Assembly (NCBI RefSeq): GCF_003073045.1
Contig: NC_037593.1
Coordinates: 1,169,525 to 1,233,524, forward strand
Origin: Pomacea canaliculata
Lineage: Eukaryota > Mollusca > Gastropoda > Architaenioglossa > Ampullariidae
Direction: 5' to 3'
DNA: 64,000 bases
A program made the position numbers and the translations under genes. Shown here one piece after another: positions 22,901 through 35,400 of this stretch. Within the stretch, counting starts at the first letter, position 1; each line of letters starts with the position of its first letter. The notes below the pieces were generated by a model. It was not told the origin of the DNA and did no database searches. It worked only from the letters and a program-made list of their open reading frames with translations.

Positions 22901-25900
22901 GGTTCAAGAGTAAGAGTAAAACTGGCAAGAATTAGATGGCTACCAGCTGCGATATTCACCACTAATAATGACTGAACTCTGTGACCTTTCCTCCCCTTCC
23001 CCTAGAATCCCACATCTCGGTCCCCAGAGGCATTTTCCCTACTCAGCCAACCAACCCATAAACATAAGAGTTAGGTCAGTCATAAAATCTAACTGAACTT
23101 TATTGTATTTGTAAACCTTTGTAAAATTTGCTCTCCGTAGGCAAATAATATTTTATTTCAGTTAAACTGTGAGCTGATAAACACTGTTTATTTTAATATT
23201 TCTCTGATAGATGGTTAACATGGATGTTTGGCTCATTGGTAACACCCTCGTGTTCACAAGACTAAAGGTCACAAAACTAATTTATACCTTAACTTGGGCT
23301 TTATCTGGGCTATGTGGCAAAAAAAGTTCTTGAATAATTAAGGCACTGAAGTTATTTGTCATATTTAATGTCATCCAAAATCAAAATAATTATTGTATTT
23401 GAAAAAGCTGTTGTAAGATAGTTTAAGTAGTTATAATATAGCGTTTTCTACATTTTTTTCAGAAAGCAGAATGGACATCACAAGTGATGGTGACAGTGTG
23501 GCAGGCCTGCCAGAATGTTGTGACTACATCTGGCTATATTGCTGGCTTCATGCTTTGTGCCTGGGCCGTGGTCAGTGGTGTTGGAACTCTTCACCTCACT
23601 GTTGGTGACTATGTCCTGTTTGGCTCTTACCTGTCCCAGCTGTTTGGACCATTGAGCACCCTAGGTGCCTACTACAGGTATATATGAAGACAACTAGTTA
23701 TCACTGAGTTCAGGGATATGTGAGGACAACTAGTTATCACTGAGTTCAGGACAACAAACTGACATACTTAAGTTTCTAGATAATTGCTTGTTTACAATTA
23801 AAAATAGTTTTCTTGTTTATGTCTTTTTGGTGCATTTATTTATTTATTATTTATACAATGCACAATTTTCCTGTTAAATTTCCCGTTATTATAGCTAACA
23901 AGCCAGGGTACTCCACTTCACCTGGATTATCTTTATTCTACTGACTCTTCCAGCTGTAATTTTATTTCAGCTTTCAATCTATCAAATTTTTTGAGTCAAT
24001 CTTATTCAAATGCAACATCAGTGTAGCAAAGTAGTGAAACACTTGTACTCTTGATGTCCTATATGACATGTCTGGCAAATAAAACGTGACCTTTTTAAGA
24101 GAGGGGGAAATAAATCATATAGTGGTGCAAATGACTCTTTCTTTCTCTTCTCTCTCATTTGCTTTCTGGGATTCTGTCTCTTCCCTCATCTGTTTGCTGC
24201 CAACTCTTTCTCTCTTTTTACTGTCATAGAATCCTCTCTCAAATTATGATGTTGTCAAAATGTCTTATGTGTGGTATACTTTTATTTGGAGCCACCAGTA
24301 TCAAATAAAAAAAAAATAAACATTGAAATAAACATGACTCAGAGGAACATACCTGAACCAAACAAAGTCTATGACCTGCCAAATAGATGAAAAGATTATT
24401 TCTTCTACATTTGGTGAGAATTGGAGAAACTGTCTATTTTTGCATAATTCACAACCAGAACCACACACGCACACACAGACCTTCACACTTTTTTCATTTA
24501 TACGATAAACTGACATTTTATTTGGTCTTTCTATTTCCTTTTTTTTTCTGTCTAACTAAACTTATTTTTCTGGCAATTTTCTTTCATGCTTTTTACTTTA
24601 CCTTAGTTATTTAATGCTCGCCTTTTTTTATTTTGTAAATAGACAGATGCAGCAAAGTTTCACAGACATGGAAAATATGTTCGATCTTCTTGATATTGAG
24701 CCAGAAGTAAGTAGCATGCATTTAGTGAGGAGAAGGAAATCTCTCAGCTGTAATTATTTCCAAGCTGTTTGCATGTGTGCCTGCATTGCAAAACTGTGAG
24801 CATTTGTGTCTGCTTATATTGTGTTATACCTATTGTGCAATGCCTTTGTAGCTTACCAGTTTACTCTGAGTCAAGTTACATGTCAATAGTCTCAAACCAA
24901 GGGATGCTTGTGTCAGAGACACTTTTAACAGTTGACACATTAAATACAGTCACATCCAGGAAGACAAGTCAGTGTGACCATTGTGAGACTCAGAACTACA
25001 TGTGTCAAAGATAAAGTAACTATCTAATATCATTTATGTTGTAAACAATTAAAAGTAATGAGTAAACTCTCTACCATCACTTGCAGAGACCATTTAAAGA
25101 TTATGCTCAGGGATACTTCTTTGGCAGATAAGCTGAAGAGTAGTTTACATAACAACAATAAAACAGGAGAAAACTTGAACCAGTGGGCTGATTAAAAAAA
25201 AATCTAGACAACGACCTGTAATAATAAATATAAGGTGTCCTTATAATAAACAGTATGACACAATGTAGTGAATGGGCTTTGTGATAGTTGCTGTCCTTGA
25301 AAGCACGTTGTAAATAAATTAAAGCTTAAGGGAGATTTCTGTGTGAAAGTTATGCAGGCCACTTCATCAGGAGCAGGTAATCTAAGAAGGTGGTTGTTGG
25401 AGGGAAGGTTATTCAGGACACTTCTTCAAGAGCAGGCAGTTAGGAAGGTTATCATTTAAGAACAAATTTTTTTCAAGCTACAGAAATAAACCATGTTTTG
25501 GCTTACAGGTAAAAGATGTCCCAGGTGCAAAGGACCTTGTCCTGTCCCAAGGAAAGATTGAATTTCACAATGTGTGTTTTTCATATGAACCAAGGTATGT
25601 GTGCCCATATGTGGTTCCACATATGTGAAGTGCAAGAATGATTTAATAATAATAATAGGATTTATATCGCACATTTCCCTACCCAGAAGTAAGGTCAATG
25701 CACTTTACAAGACAACGGAACAGTAGATAGTGATGCCCATGACATCACAATCAGGCAAACATACATGCACAGTGAACATCATCAGGAACATGAAAGTAGA
25801 GAGAAGGTAACAGTCAGGGTTAACCAATTACAGTAGGTATTTCTGAAAGAGATTGAAAAGCATGTAGAATCTCCAGTGTAAGGAAATTTGTATAAGCATT

Positions 25901-28900
25901 CCAAATAATAATTCAATAATATAATGCAAGGAATATTATTTAAAATATTGAAAGGATTGAAACAATATGGCATGGATTTACATAGCATGAACACTCACAT
26001 ACACTTTTTCTCACATGCACGCACAAACACACAAATCACTGCACTTTGCTTTATTTTGCTGTTGGATTGTATGCATCAATAAGTATTTCCTTGTGGCCAA
26101 CCTATATTAAAACACTTGTATTTCACAGATAGCACTATATTCAGAGAATATCATTTCTATATGGCTATGATAACTACAAGTCAATGTCAAAAGCTGAAAT
26201 GTTTTGAAAGGTGGTTTTTTTGGTTTTTTTTGTATTTCAGTCGACCCATATTGAAAAATATATCCTTTACAGTTCAGCCTGGACAGACTCTTGCACTGGT
26301 GAGCTTTCTTCAGTGAATGTTTCTTTTATACAAATGTTGACACTTACAATTATACTAATAATAAATGCAAAATTTATAAAGCACATACGGACACTCCTAA
26401 GGAGCATACAAAGGATAGGAAAAGAAACAAATAACATATGAACTATAAAAGAATAAACAACAGCACTAATGAAGAATAAAATCAATTTCAGAAAATGCAT
26501 ACTACATAGTCAACAACAACAAAAACTTACAGTAGTCTGTAAAGCTACCAGAAAATTCAAATAATGTAATCTACATAATTGGACCTCATGGTCAGTATAG
26601 TAACTATACTGCTACTGCAACTGTTCTTAAATTCTAGATGTAAGTATAACCCATGATTACACAACATGATCTTTAAAAATGAACCAAAACATTTTAAATG
26701 ATGTATTTGTGTAGTCTGATATATTTTGTTGAGCAGGTTGGACACACAGGGAGTGGAAAAAGTACAATAGTTCGTCTTGTGTTTCGCTTTTATGATGTGA
26801 CCAGTGGTGAGATTAAAATTGATGACCAGAATGTGGCACAGGTATAATGCCTTTCTTGAACACAGTGTACACCTTTTCTTCTGAGATCATAAAGCTCTCT
26901 CATTTGTTATGTAGCTTGATCTCTTGAGTGCTTATGTATCCTCATCTTCTATCTTATTATGAACATTATGTTCTGTATATCCAGTCATCTACCTTTATTA
27001 GAAGTCTCAAGCACTTAGTTCACTTTTGATATATTTGTACATGTGTATATATGTGTGTGTGTAAAGCTAGTCATCATCCAGAAGTAAACATAATTCATAT
27101 ATATATATATCAGGTTTCTCAAACTCATATTAGCATGTGGGCCGCAGTGGAAAGTAAGAGCCAGTCAGCGGGCCGCACCATGAAAAGAAAATGTCTTTTC
27201 ATTAAATTTTACGAACACTACTGTCACTGCAGTTAAATGCGAAAATAAAGTTTTTATATTTATTAATTACATTTAGTGTAGTTTATTACCATTAATCAAC
27301 ATACATATACACCGCGGACTTGGCCGCGGGCCGCACAAAAATGTTTTGCGGGCCACATGCGGGCCGCGTGTTTGAGACCCCTGATATATATAGATGTCTA
27401 TGATTGCCAGCATGAAAATATTCATAGATTTCTTAATATTTCAGGTTCCAACTTGAAAATATTCTCAGTAAAGCATTAATTTTTTTCATCCTTTCAGTTC
27501 TTTCAGAATTTTCAATACATTGAATATTTTCAACATGAAAAACTCTGTAGAAGGGCATTCAATTTTTCAGGTTACACAAGAATCGCTCCGTAGCAACATT
27601 GGAGTTGTTCCCCAGGACACTGTTCTTTTCAACAGAGACATAAGGTCAGCATTATAGTTATTGTTATCATATTACAGCTATTATAGTTACTATATCATAG
27701 CTATTATAGTTACATGGACAGACACTTGGTGCCACCAGACTTATAATAACTATAGGCAGTGAAACATGACATGAAAAAAGGCAGAAGTTGGTTTTAGATG
27801 CTGGGACATGGTATTCAGAGCATCCTCAGTAAAAAGGAGGATGCAAGAATATTCTCATTCTCTCTTTGGGCATAGAACAATGGTTGAGATGCCACACTGT
27901 TCTCAAGACCATTGTAATGACACCCAGCAGACTCTTCCCTTCAACAGCAATAGTACCAGGGATGATCTGTGCTTCCCATAGCAGCAGTGATGCCGTGAGA
28001 GCCCAAAGACATTAGCAGCCTTTTCTGCAAGGATCCTAGCTACGCAAAGTTTTCTTCATCTAGAATACATACTCCACAGACATTAGATTTTTAATATGAG
28101 CTTTATACAATCACATTGTCCAATTTACATTGAACAACAACAATTTTGGAAACTTCTGAAGAAATTTTTTTGTTGTTTTGTTTCTCTGTAAAACTGACTT
28201 CTTTACTGTGATAGATTAAAAATTAAACTTTATTTTGAACTTAATTACTTTCAAATGACAATGTTTCTAAAGGTACAACATAAGCTATGGTAAAACATCT
28301 GCAACAGAATCAGAAATCTGGGATTCAGCCAGAGGAGCTGAAATGCATGAACGCATCATAACCTTTCCAGACAGTAAGTAACCTGTAACAAGAGCAGGTG
28401 TGTAATCAACAAGTACATTGTTAGATGTGTACTAAGAACAGTGTAACAAAGGCGAATGTGTAGTCAATCAGCACTTTGTAACAAAGGCAAATGTACTCCA
28501 TCACAAGGGCAGGTCTGTAGTGTGCACAGGGCAATAGCAGACACAAAATGTGCTGTGAAGTACACATTAATATAATTATATTTAACTGATGTACAGCACA
28601 GAAAATTGTATGATATGGCAAGATCATAAATACACATTATATATGATTAGTATGATAAGCACAGAAAAGCTTTCAACCAAATACCCTTGCATACTGTTTA
28701 TGCACATTGTCTTCTTTCAGAGTACGACACTGTGGTTGGAGAGCGTGGACTCAAGCTTAGCGGAGGAGAAAAGCAGCGTGTTGCTATTGCACGGACACTT
28801 CTGAAGGCTCCAGCCATTATTCTACTGGATGAGGTTATGCACCTGTTTTATGACAACTTTTACCAAGTCTATCAGTGGACTTTGTCATTGTTTATAAAGT

Positions 28901-29928
28901 TGATCAGGGAACTTTACTGACAGATATACAAATGTAGCAGCTTTTTATCTGTGCATATACATGCAGGCCCTCGTACAGTGAAGGATGTTTTATTGTGCAA
29001 AACCATCGATTATTGACAAGACTGAGACAAATTCATCACACTATACTAATTCAGTTAGCAGCTGATTTAAAAATGAAGCTGCAATACACTATTACAATTT
29101 TGTTATACATATATTGAACAATGTCTTTATGAATCTTACAGGCAACATCAGCACTAGACACTACAACAGAGCGAAACATTCAGGCATCACTGACACGCAT
29201 GTGCCAGAATCGCACCACAATCATCATTGCTCATCGTTTGTCCACAATCATTCATGCCGATCAGATCCTTGTTCTCCAGGAAGGGGAGATAATTGAACGT
29301 GGCACGTGAGTTTTGGAAAGTTATTTTCTTAAGGTTACTGTTCCAAAGTATATGATTAGAATGAACCCATAATTCTTTCCCCTAAACTCAGAAGGGTATG
29401 TCTGTGCTGCATTGTCATTGAGAATAGAATTTGTTGGAATATATATACTTTAGGGCTGATGTTTAGTCCCTGTCTCTGCCCCAGCCTCCTCTATTAGTAT
29501 CTGAAAGTTTATTCAAATTAAGACAGCCACACCTGCCTGAAGACTTCCCCTCTATACAATGCCTCTATTAGGCTCTCAGGGGATGAACGCCAGCTTGGTT
29601 CCATTACTAAAAAAAAAAAAGAAAAATGTTCATGCAAATAGCATTAGAAGTAATATTTTGGGTGGTAGCAGTTTTACAAATATTCTTTCAGACCTCACCT
29701 GGTTATATGCCAGTCATAATGGTAAAAATGCACTCCTTTATGATAGAATGCTTGAACTACAAATAAATTTAAAATGAAATTGTTTCAGATTTTAATGCAG
29801 ACATAATCAGCATATGCTTTCTTTCCAGGCATGAAGAGCTTCTAGCCCAAAATGGACGCTATGCCAGTATGTGGCAACAACAGCTTACAAAATCTGACTC
29901 CACTGATTTGATTGATCTGTCTAGCTAG
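16956..29928 (+). CDS. ABC transporter ABCB6 (porphyrin/heavy-metal half-transporter)
   Basis: Nineteen coding exons join in phase: 16956-17452, 17900-18095, 18497-18740, 19735-19824, 20186-20291, 20685-20774, 21339-21460, 22073-22182, 22495-22560, 23463-23677, 24643-24706, 25509-25594, 26241-26298, 26737-26841, 27571-27644, 28273-28373, 28721-28833, 29142-29305, 29829-29928. The product is 866 aa; human ABCB6 is 842. It has a five-helix N-terminal TMD0, a six-helix ABC membrane domain ([15 protein letters not shown] and [15 protein letters not shown] are nearly identical to the human protein) and one nucleotide-binding domain. That domain shows Walker [10 protein letters not shown] at about 650-658, Q-loop VVPQD at 695-699, signature LSGGEKQR at 754-761, Walker B IILLDE at 774-779, D-loop SALD at 782-785 and H-loop His810. 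ABCB6 works as a homodimer at mitochondrial, lysosomal or plasma membranes, in haem/porphyrin and metal handling. The start Met aligns with the human start, but the reading frame stays open to the exon edge at 16916, so a slightly longer N terminus is possible. All residues expected for ATP hydrolysis are present. Confidence 0.96.
23222..23290 (+). repeat. Possible decayed tRNA-derived SINE head
   Basis: GTTTGGCTCATTGGTAACAC resembles an A-box region (TGGCTCATTGG) and is followed by CTCGTGTTC and AAAGGTCACAA. This is the order seen in gastropod tRNA-SINE heads, but the B-box is lost. Weak. Confidence 0.3.
23686..23754. repeat. Tandem duplication, 39 bp, two copies
   Basis: GACAACTAGTTATCACTGAG plus TTCAGG occurs twice, immediately downstream of the ABCB6 exon 10 donor. 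A recent local duplication. Confidence 0.85.
25636..25745. repeat. SINE or LINE-tail-like fragment (TTTATATCGCAC type)
   Basis: (AAT)n is followed by AGGATTTATATCGCACATTT and then CAATGCACTTTACA. This resembles, from memory, a repeat tail common in molluscan and other invertebrate genomes. A diverged relative may lie at about 26330-26410 (AATAATAAATGC, TTTATAAAGCACATA). Confidence 0.45.
27111..27383. mobile_element. hAT-type non-autonomous element (273 bp)
   Basis: The left end CAGGTTTCTCAAACTC and right end GTTTGAGACCCCTG are imperfect inverted repeats with the CAG(G)...TCTCAAAC signature of hAT/Charlie-like elements. The subterminal parts carry GGGCCGC and GCGGGCC words. Both flanks read ATATATAT, compatible with an 8-bp target duplication although the site is low-complexity. 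There is no coding capacity. It lies in the ABCB6 intron between exons 14 and 15. Confidence 0.85.
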
Positions 29929-32487
29929 AATTGAGATGGACTTTACACACATACTTGTAACCATAATGAAGTGAAACACCCAGCTTATACCACACAGACT
30001 GCCATCATTTTGTTAGTGAACTGCTTTCTTGTGATTTTGATGAGTCATACCTTTAAATTCATTCACTGTATTGTTATCCAGAAACATGTAACAAAGTGAA
30101 CCATACTTCACTAGTCAAATCACCTCTCTATTTCATCTACACCCATTAGCTTTGTTTATTGACTGTTATTTCATTTTCTGCCTCTCTAATTACACTGCTT
30201 TTTAAGTATAATGAGAGCAGATATACCAAGTCATGTGACCTTTATAAAACAGGCTACAAGTGCACATATCTGCACTTTAGTTGTTTCTTGAGATATTTGT
30301 TTATAAGAGGCAACTAAACTTGAGGATTGCTACAGATACAGTGATGTAATAGAAGCACTTTTTTATATCAGCGTTAAAGCATTTCTGTATCAGCATCTTG
30401 ATGTCAAAATGTCTTTTGTCTATACTGTGTAATATTTTTATTTTTAGCTTATGGTCTTAGAAGAAACACCAAAATCTTGTGTTATTGTCAGGCAAATGTC
30501 AGGGTTACAATTAAGAACTTAAAGAATTTCAGCAGTATGTGCTTAGATGAATTTGAACGGTACACCTTTATTTAGATGTTAGAGCTGTGTGGATCTTGAT
30601 AGTCTGTGCAGGAAGACTGTGCTGTTTGATCGGTCAGGTGCTGAAGCACAGTTTCAAGAAGTTCAGAACCTGCAAGTAACAGAAAGCTGTTTTCTCCATT
30701 CATAGTACACGCATTTATGTATATATGTGTGAGTGAGATGTTTAATGGCCATAATCAGATACATACTGCTCAAATAAATGGTCGTTTTGAGAAAGGTTTG
30801 ACTGGGAGAGTACTACATATATGGCATTACACACAATTAATCGGAGCTTGCCAACATTTTTTTTTAATATTTGCATTTCTGAAGTCACTATAGTTTGACA
30901 TTACGATCCATGTGACATGACATATTTGACGCTGCTTGGTGAGGAATGAGTGTTCTTATGACTTATGACTTCACAATGGAGATCGCGATTTGTTTTCTGC
31001 ATGCATCTTACTTTCACACCTTTGCAGTGTTAATACTAAACAGCAACTACTATATGGTTTCATGTTAAGAAGATAAATCTGAGTATCAGTGGGGTCTTGC
31101 ACTGTAAGATTGTAAGGATACATGCTTGGAGCTGAAGAGTTGTAGTGACCGCCTGTGAGAACGAAAGAATTATACTTGTATTTGCATATGACTGATCGTT
31201 GTGTTTTTTAAAGATACTACAGAGATCAAAGAATATATTTTCTGTTTCTATGGGGTGTTTTTATTTTAGAGTTCATAATTTTAGTTTAAACAAACACAGA
31301 TGCTTCATCATAAAGCTGATAATACGTATAAGAGGTTAATTTTAATTTAATATATACATGCTATCTTTATAAAAGTAAAGTAAGAAACAATTAATAATTA
31401 AGTGGGCTCGTGACGTTCGTCTTTGTGCAAAAATAAGAGAATAATTCAAATGTGACCGACTACAAAGAGACTGTACAATGATCTTACTTTACTGTTCAAT
31501 TATGTGGACCGATAGAACTAAATATAAAAATAGATTGGAAGTCTTCGTCAGATCCCCAAAACACGATCGACATGTATCGTGGTGACCCTGGCCCCGTCGT
31601 TGACTGTCAGTCTAGTCTGGACTCACAACGCAACAAAGATCCTTTATAAAAAAAAGCATTCCCGAACAACTTTAGAATACCTAGATGTTTTGTGTGAGAG
31701 AGAAAGCGAAATTGAGTCGCTTCTTATTACGCTCATATTTTTTCCAGTCAGTGTTGTCTTCTATCGTCTGCTTCGTGTCATGCTGATAGTCTCCCCTTCA
31801 GTCGGCCAACATGGCGGCTAGAAACCAAGACGCCGTGCCTCTGTCTTAGCGACTGAGAGGTACCATCAAATTTCAGTCTTTTGACACAGGGATGTTAAAT
31901 CGTTTTATTTTATAAATGATTATACAGTAGTCTTCAAGGCTCAGGTCAACAAATAACACTAAATCCCATTCGTCCAATGTTAACAGCGAAAACTGGCACG
32001 GGAGTATACGTCGTACATTTTATGAACATTCTGGACAGATGTGAAGGAAAACATTCCAAACAGACTAAGATACATGTATTCAAAAAATAGCAATATATAA
32101 ATAGCACATATTTTTAAAATACTTTTAGATGATAAAATTTTAGTTCTCTTCCTTATCTGCTGTGCCTTTGCCGCAATTTTCCCTTTTGTTGACATAGGGG
32201 AGGTTAATATATTTGTTCCTTTTCAAAAGTGCTTTAAACTTCTTTCAGTTCTTCAGTTTCCTTAAGAAAATTTTCTCGCATAATAATGATACAAATCAAT
32301 TCACAACTGTTTAAATAGTCATCAAGGTGTAAGAACAGAGACTGCAATGTTGTCAGCTGTGAAATGACAAGTCGGATCGGGACACAGAAGAGTTTGGCAT
32401 GTTTTATAAAACAACAGCAAACTATATCTTTTTTGACTGGGACTAATTACTATTAATGACTTTAATGCATGATTCCAATCCGATACA
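29929..32487. other. ABCB6 3'UTR and intergenic region
   Basis: The ABCB6 3'UTR probably runs from 29929 to just past AATAAA at 30773-30778, though later signals cannot be excluded. No other gene is visible. Near the right side, AACATGGCGGC at 31808-31818 suggests a promoter (listed separately). The rest is AT-rich and featureless. Confidence 0.5.
31808..31818 (+). promoter_or_regulatory. YY1-type site, possible promoter of the coiled-coil gene
   Basis: AACATGGCGGC matches the YY1 core (AANATGGCGGC) often found just downstream of transcription starts of housekeeping genes. It also opens a 12-codon frame ending at TAG (31847-31849), which would act as an upstream ORF if transcribed. The site lies 0.67 kb upstream of the next start codon, on the same strand. 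Confidence 0.4.
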
Positions 32488-35400
32488 ATGAGTTCACTTT
32501 CACAAGTTCGTGGGGTTGGGAAAAGAACAAGACCTCTGGGATCAGTACGGCACACAACGACTAGTGATGAAAAAGTGCACCTGCCCAAATTAACTAATTC
32601 AGCATTCAGACATCAAGATGGAAAGTTGGGTGACAATTACGCTGGGATCCAAGGCAGTGCCTTGACTGTGGCAAGCTCTAGAGAGACTGCACCACCAGGA
32701 CAGAATGACAGACAAAATACATCACCTTCACCTTCATCTGCAACACCAAAAGATGCAAAACTGGCAGCACAGTTGTCCTCTCCACCTGCTGTCTCTGTGT
32801 CTCATGAGTCATGTCAACTTGAAATCAAGGAAGCACGGGTAAGCTCAGTTGCTGTTATCTGCTTGCTTCATGTCAGTTAACAAGAAATAATTAAGCAAAG
32901 GTGAGCACTTGGTTAAAACTATAATTGATCAAAATGTCAGCTACAGGTTTAGCGCACTAATAACTCTGTCATTTGTGTGGTCTCTAAGACAAAACATTCT
33001 AATTATTTGTGGCTGGAGCTATTTCATTAGCTTATTTTCCACTCCAATTCACTCCCCCCCCCAAAAAAAAAAATTGATCTCTGTAGCAGTCTGGAGTCTA
33101 GCAGCAGGTAAGATGCCAAACATCACCCTTCCCATATCTGCAAGAGCCAGTCAGCTAAACAATACACGAAAAAGGAGGAATAGCCAAAGTCTATGTCTTT
33201 GGAAGTCAACTTTTGGACCCCATCTCTGTTAGAAGTATGTTAATTGTAACTGATTTTCATTGAGTGTAAATTAAACTTACCGTAAACATATTCAGTCTTC
33301 CCATATCTGTCAAAAGGCTATGGAGGGAGAGCTGAGGAAGAAGATAGCACAACTACAAAAGGAGGTGGAGATGCTGACCTTGCAGCTGGCAGACGAAAAA
33401 CAAGTTGCACAAAATCTAAAGCATGATTTGCAAACTTTGGTAAATTTTCTTCAGTTTTACCATCAGTAAAGCAGATCTTCAGTGGAAGCAGGACTACTTT
33501 TAAACATGAGCACTAGAATACTTAACACTCATGCTGACCTTGTCAAAGAAGTTTTTTGTCTTCTGTCACATTGTGTTCATGTTATCATTATTATCAGGGC
33601 CCCACCTCCTCACCCACTCACATCAGAAAAAAAACCCAGCAAGCACCAGCTGGTGATTGCAAGGATGAGAACTCAGGGACTTTAACAGCTTGATGCCGAC
33701 AATCAAATTTTAATTACTATTACACTGTGGATATGGAATGCTGAATGCACAATTAACAACCACTTTTAAAAAGAGCATCAAACAGGCTGAAATCTGAATG
33801 GCATTGCATGTCATGGTTAGTAATGCAGTTATTTTGAAGTCAGCCTCTTTGCACATGCTTAAAATAAATCTTTTACCTGTGCAGGAAACTAGGATACTCT
33901 TGGCCACTCAGATTATAGCCCAATTTTTGTTGTCAGGAAGTTGACTATAAAAAAAGATTGGAGGAGGAGCAATGCAGCCATTCCATGACCCGTCAGAATG
34001 CCCAGGAGGAGATAATTGCTCTGCAGAACAAATTGGAAACGCAGGAGAAAACAGCAAAGGAAAATCTTGATAAGCTGCGCTGTGATGTAGGTGGTAATAC
34101 ATGTATTTGTCATGCTGCAACTGCAGGTGTTTCTGGGTTTGGTGCTATAGTGATGAAGTATATCTCCAGCACTAAAGTCTTTTTAATAACTACAGTTAAA
34201 ATCCAACATCAGTTATTTTTATCTCAAGTTCCATATCAGCCATTATTAGCATATTGTCAGCAAAGTACTTGCTTTAAAGATGTCTTTGCACAGGGTGTAC
34301 TGTTCATTCCCAAGTGATTGCCCTTGGAGCCACTGTCAGTTTTCATCTGCACAACAATAACTACTTATTTATTCTCTGTGCACCAGTTATTACTTCTTTA
34401 TTCCCCTCAAGCACCAAAGTCAAACAGTACTCTTCAATCAAATTTTAATATGCCAGTGGAAATAGTAGACAAACAACGGTTAGTTTTCTGACCTTAGATT
34501 ATTGGACATTTGCTTACAAGCTATGATAACTAGGAATGGACAGCTGCTGCAAGTAACTGTTTATTGAGGAGGCCCAGGTGGTCATCTATGATTGCAGCTA
34601 ACAAATCAAATGACAGCAATGGAAGTCATGAAAGATAAGGAGATAGCTGACAGGGATCAGAAGTTGTCTCGTCTTAAGATGCAAATAGCAGATGCTCTTA
34701 AAGGCAACTCATGGTTAGTATTTTGTGTATTGTGCTGTAGCTATTGAAATGTAATTTTCACATTAACCTCCTAGGCCAGCGGTTCTCAGCCTTTTACTTG
34801 TGACGCCCCCCTGATGACCAAAGGTACATCCGCGCGCCCCCCTTAGCCATCAATGTAAACTAATTTCACTAATACTGGTGTAAGAAACTTAAAAAAGGAC
34901 CACCTTCGCGCCTCCCTTGTAAGCACGTCGCGCCCCCTGGGGGGGGGGGGGGCGTGCCCCACCGTTTGAGAACTGCTGTCCTAGGCAATAACCCTGAACA
35001 TTACTTGGGCTCAAAATTTTGTATAAGAATGGTTAATCTCAAGTGTTTATATAGCCTTAATGTTGTATCTGGGTTCAAATCAGCTGATGCTTGTGGTTAA
35101 TCGTTTTAACATAAAGTTACTCCAACCTTGAATAAAGCTCAGAATTGACAGTACCCTGACCAAATATGGAGAAGTTTGTTGTTCACATTCTCAGATGGCA
35201 GTGATTTGCTTGGATGACACAAATGACTACAATACTAATAGACAAATACATGTACTGTAGTTTGTGCTGCACAGTTGGGCACACATGGTGTGGATGCGAA
35301 TAAAATGTCTTTATGTGTAGTGATGATACACGTTCTCACAGGTTCTATCGAGTGCCTGTAGTATTGAAGTACCTACATGTGGTATGAAGATGACTGGCTG

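Larger units (their letters stand above)
17453..29828. other. ABCB6 introns
   Basis: Eighteen GT-AG introns of about 0.3 to 1.0 kb. Most are AT-rich with nothing recognisable (for example 18741-19734, 20775-21338, 21461-22072, 27645-28272, 29306-29828). Exceptions are listed separately: a tRNA-SINE-like stretch at 23222-23290, a 39-bp duplication at 23686-23754, SINE or LINE-tail-like fragments at 25636-25745 and about 26330-26410, and a hAT-type element at 27111-27383. A (CA)n run lies at 24462-24480. Confidence 0.7.
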
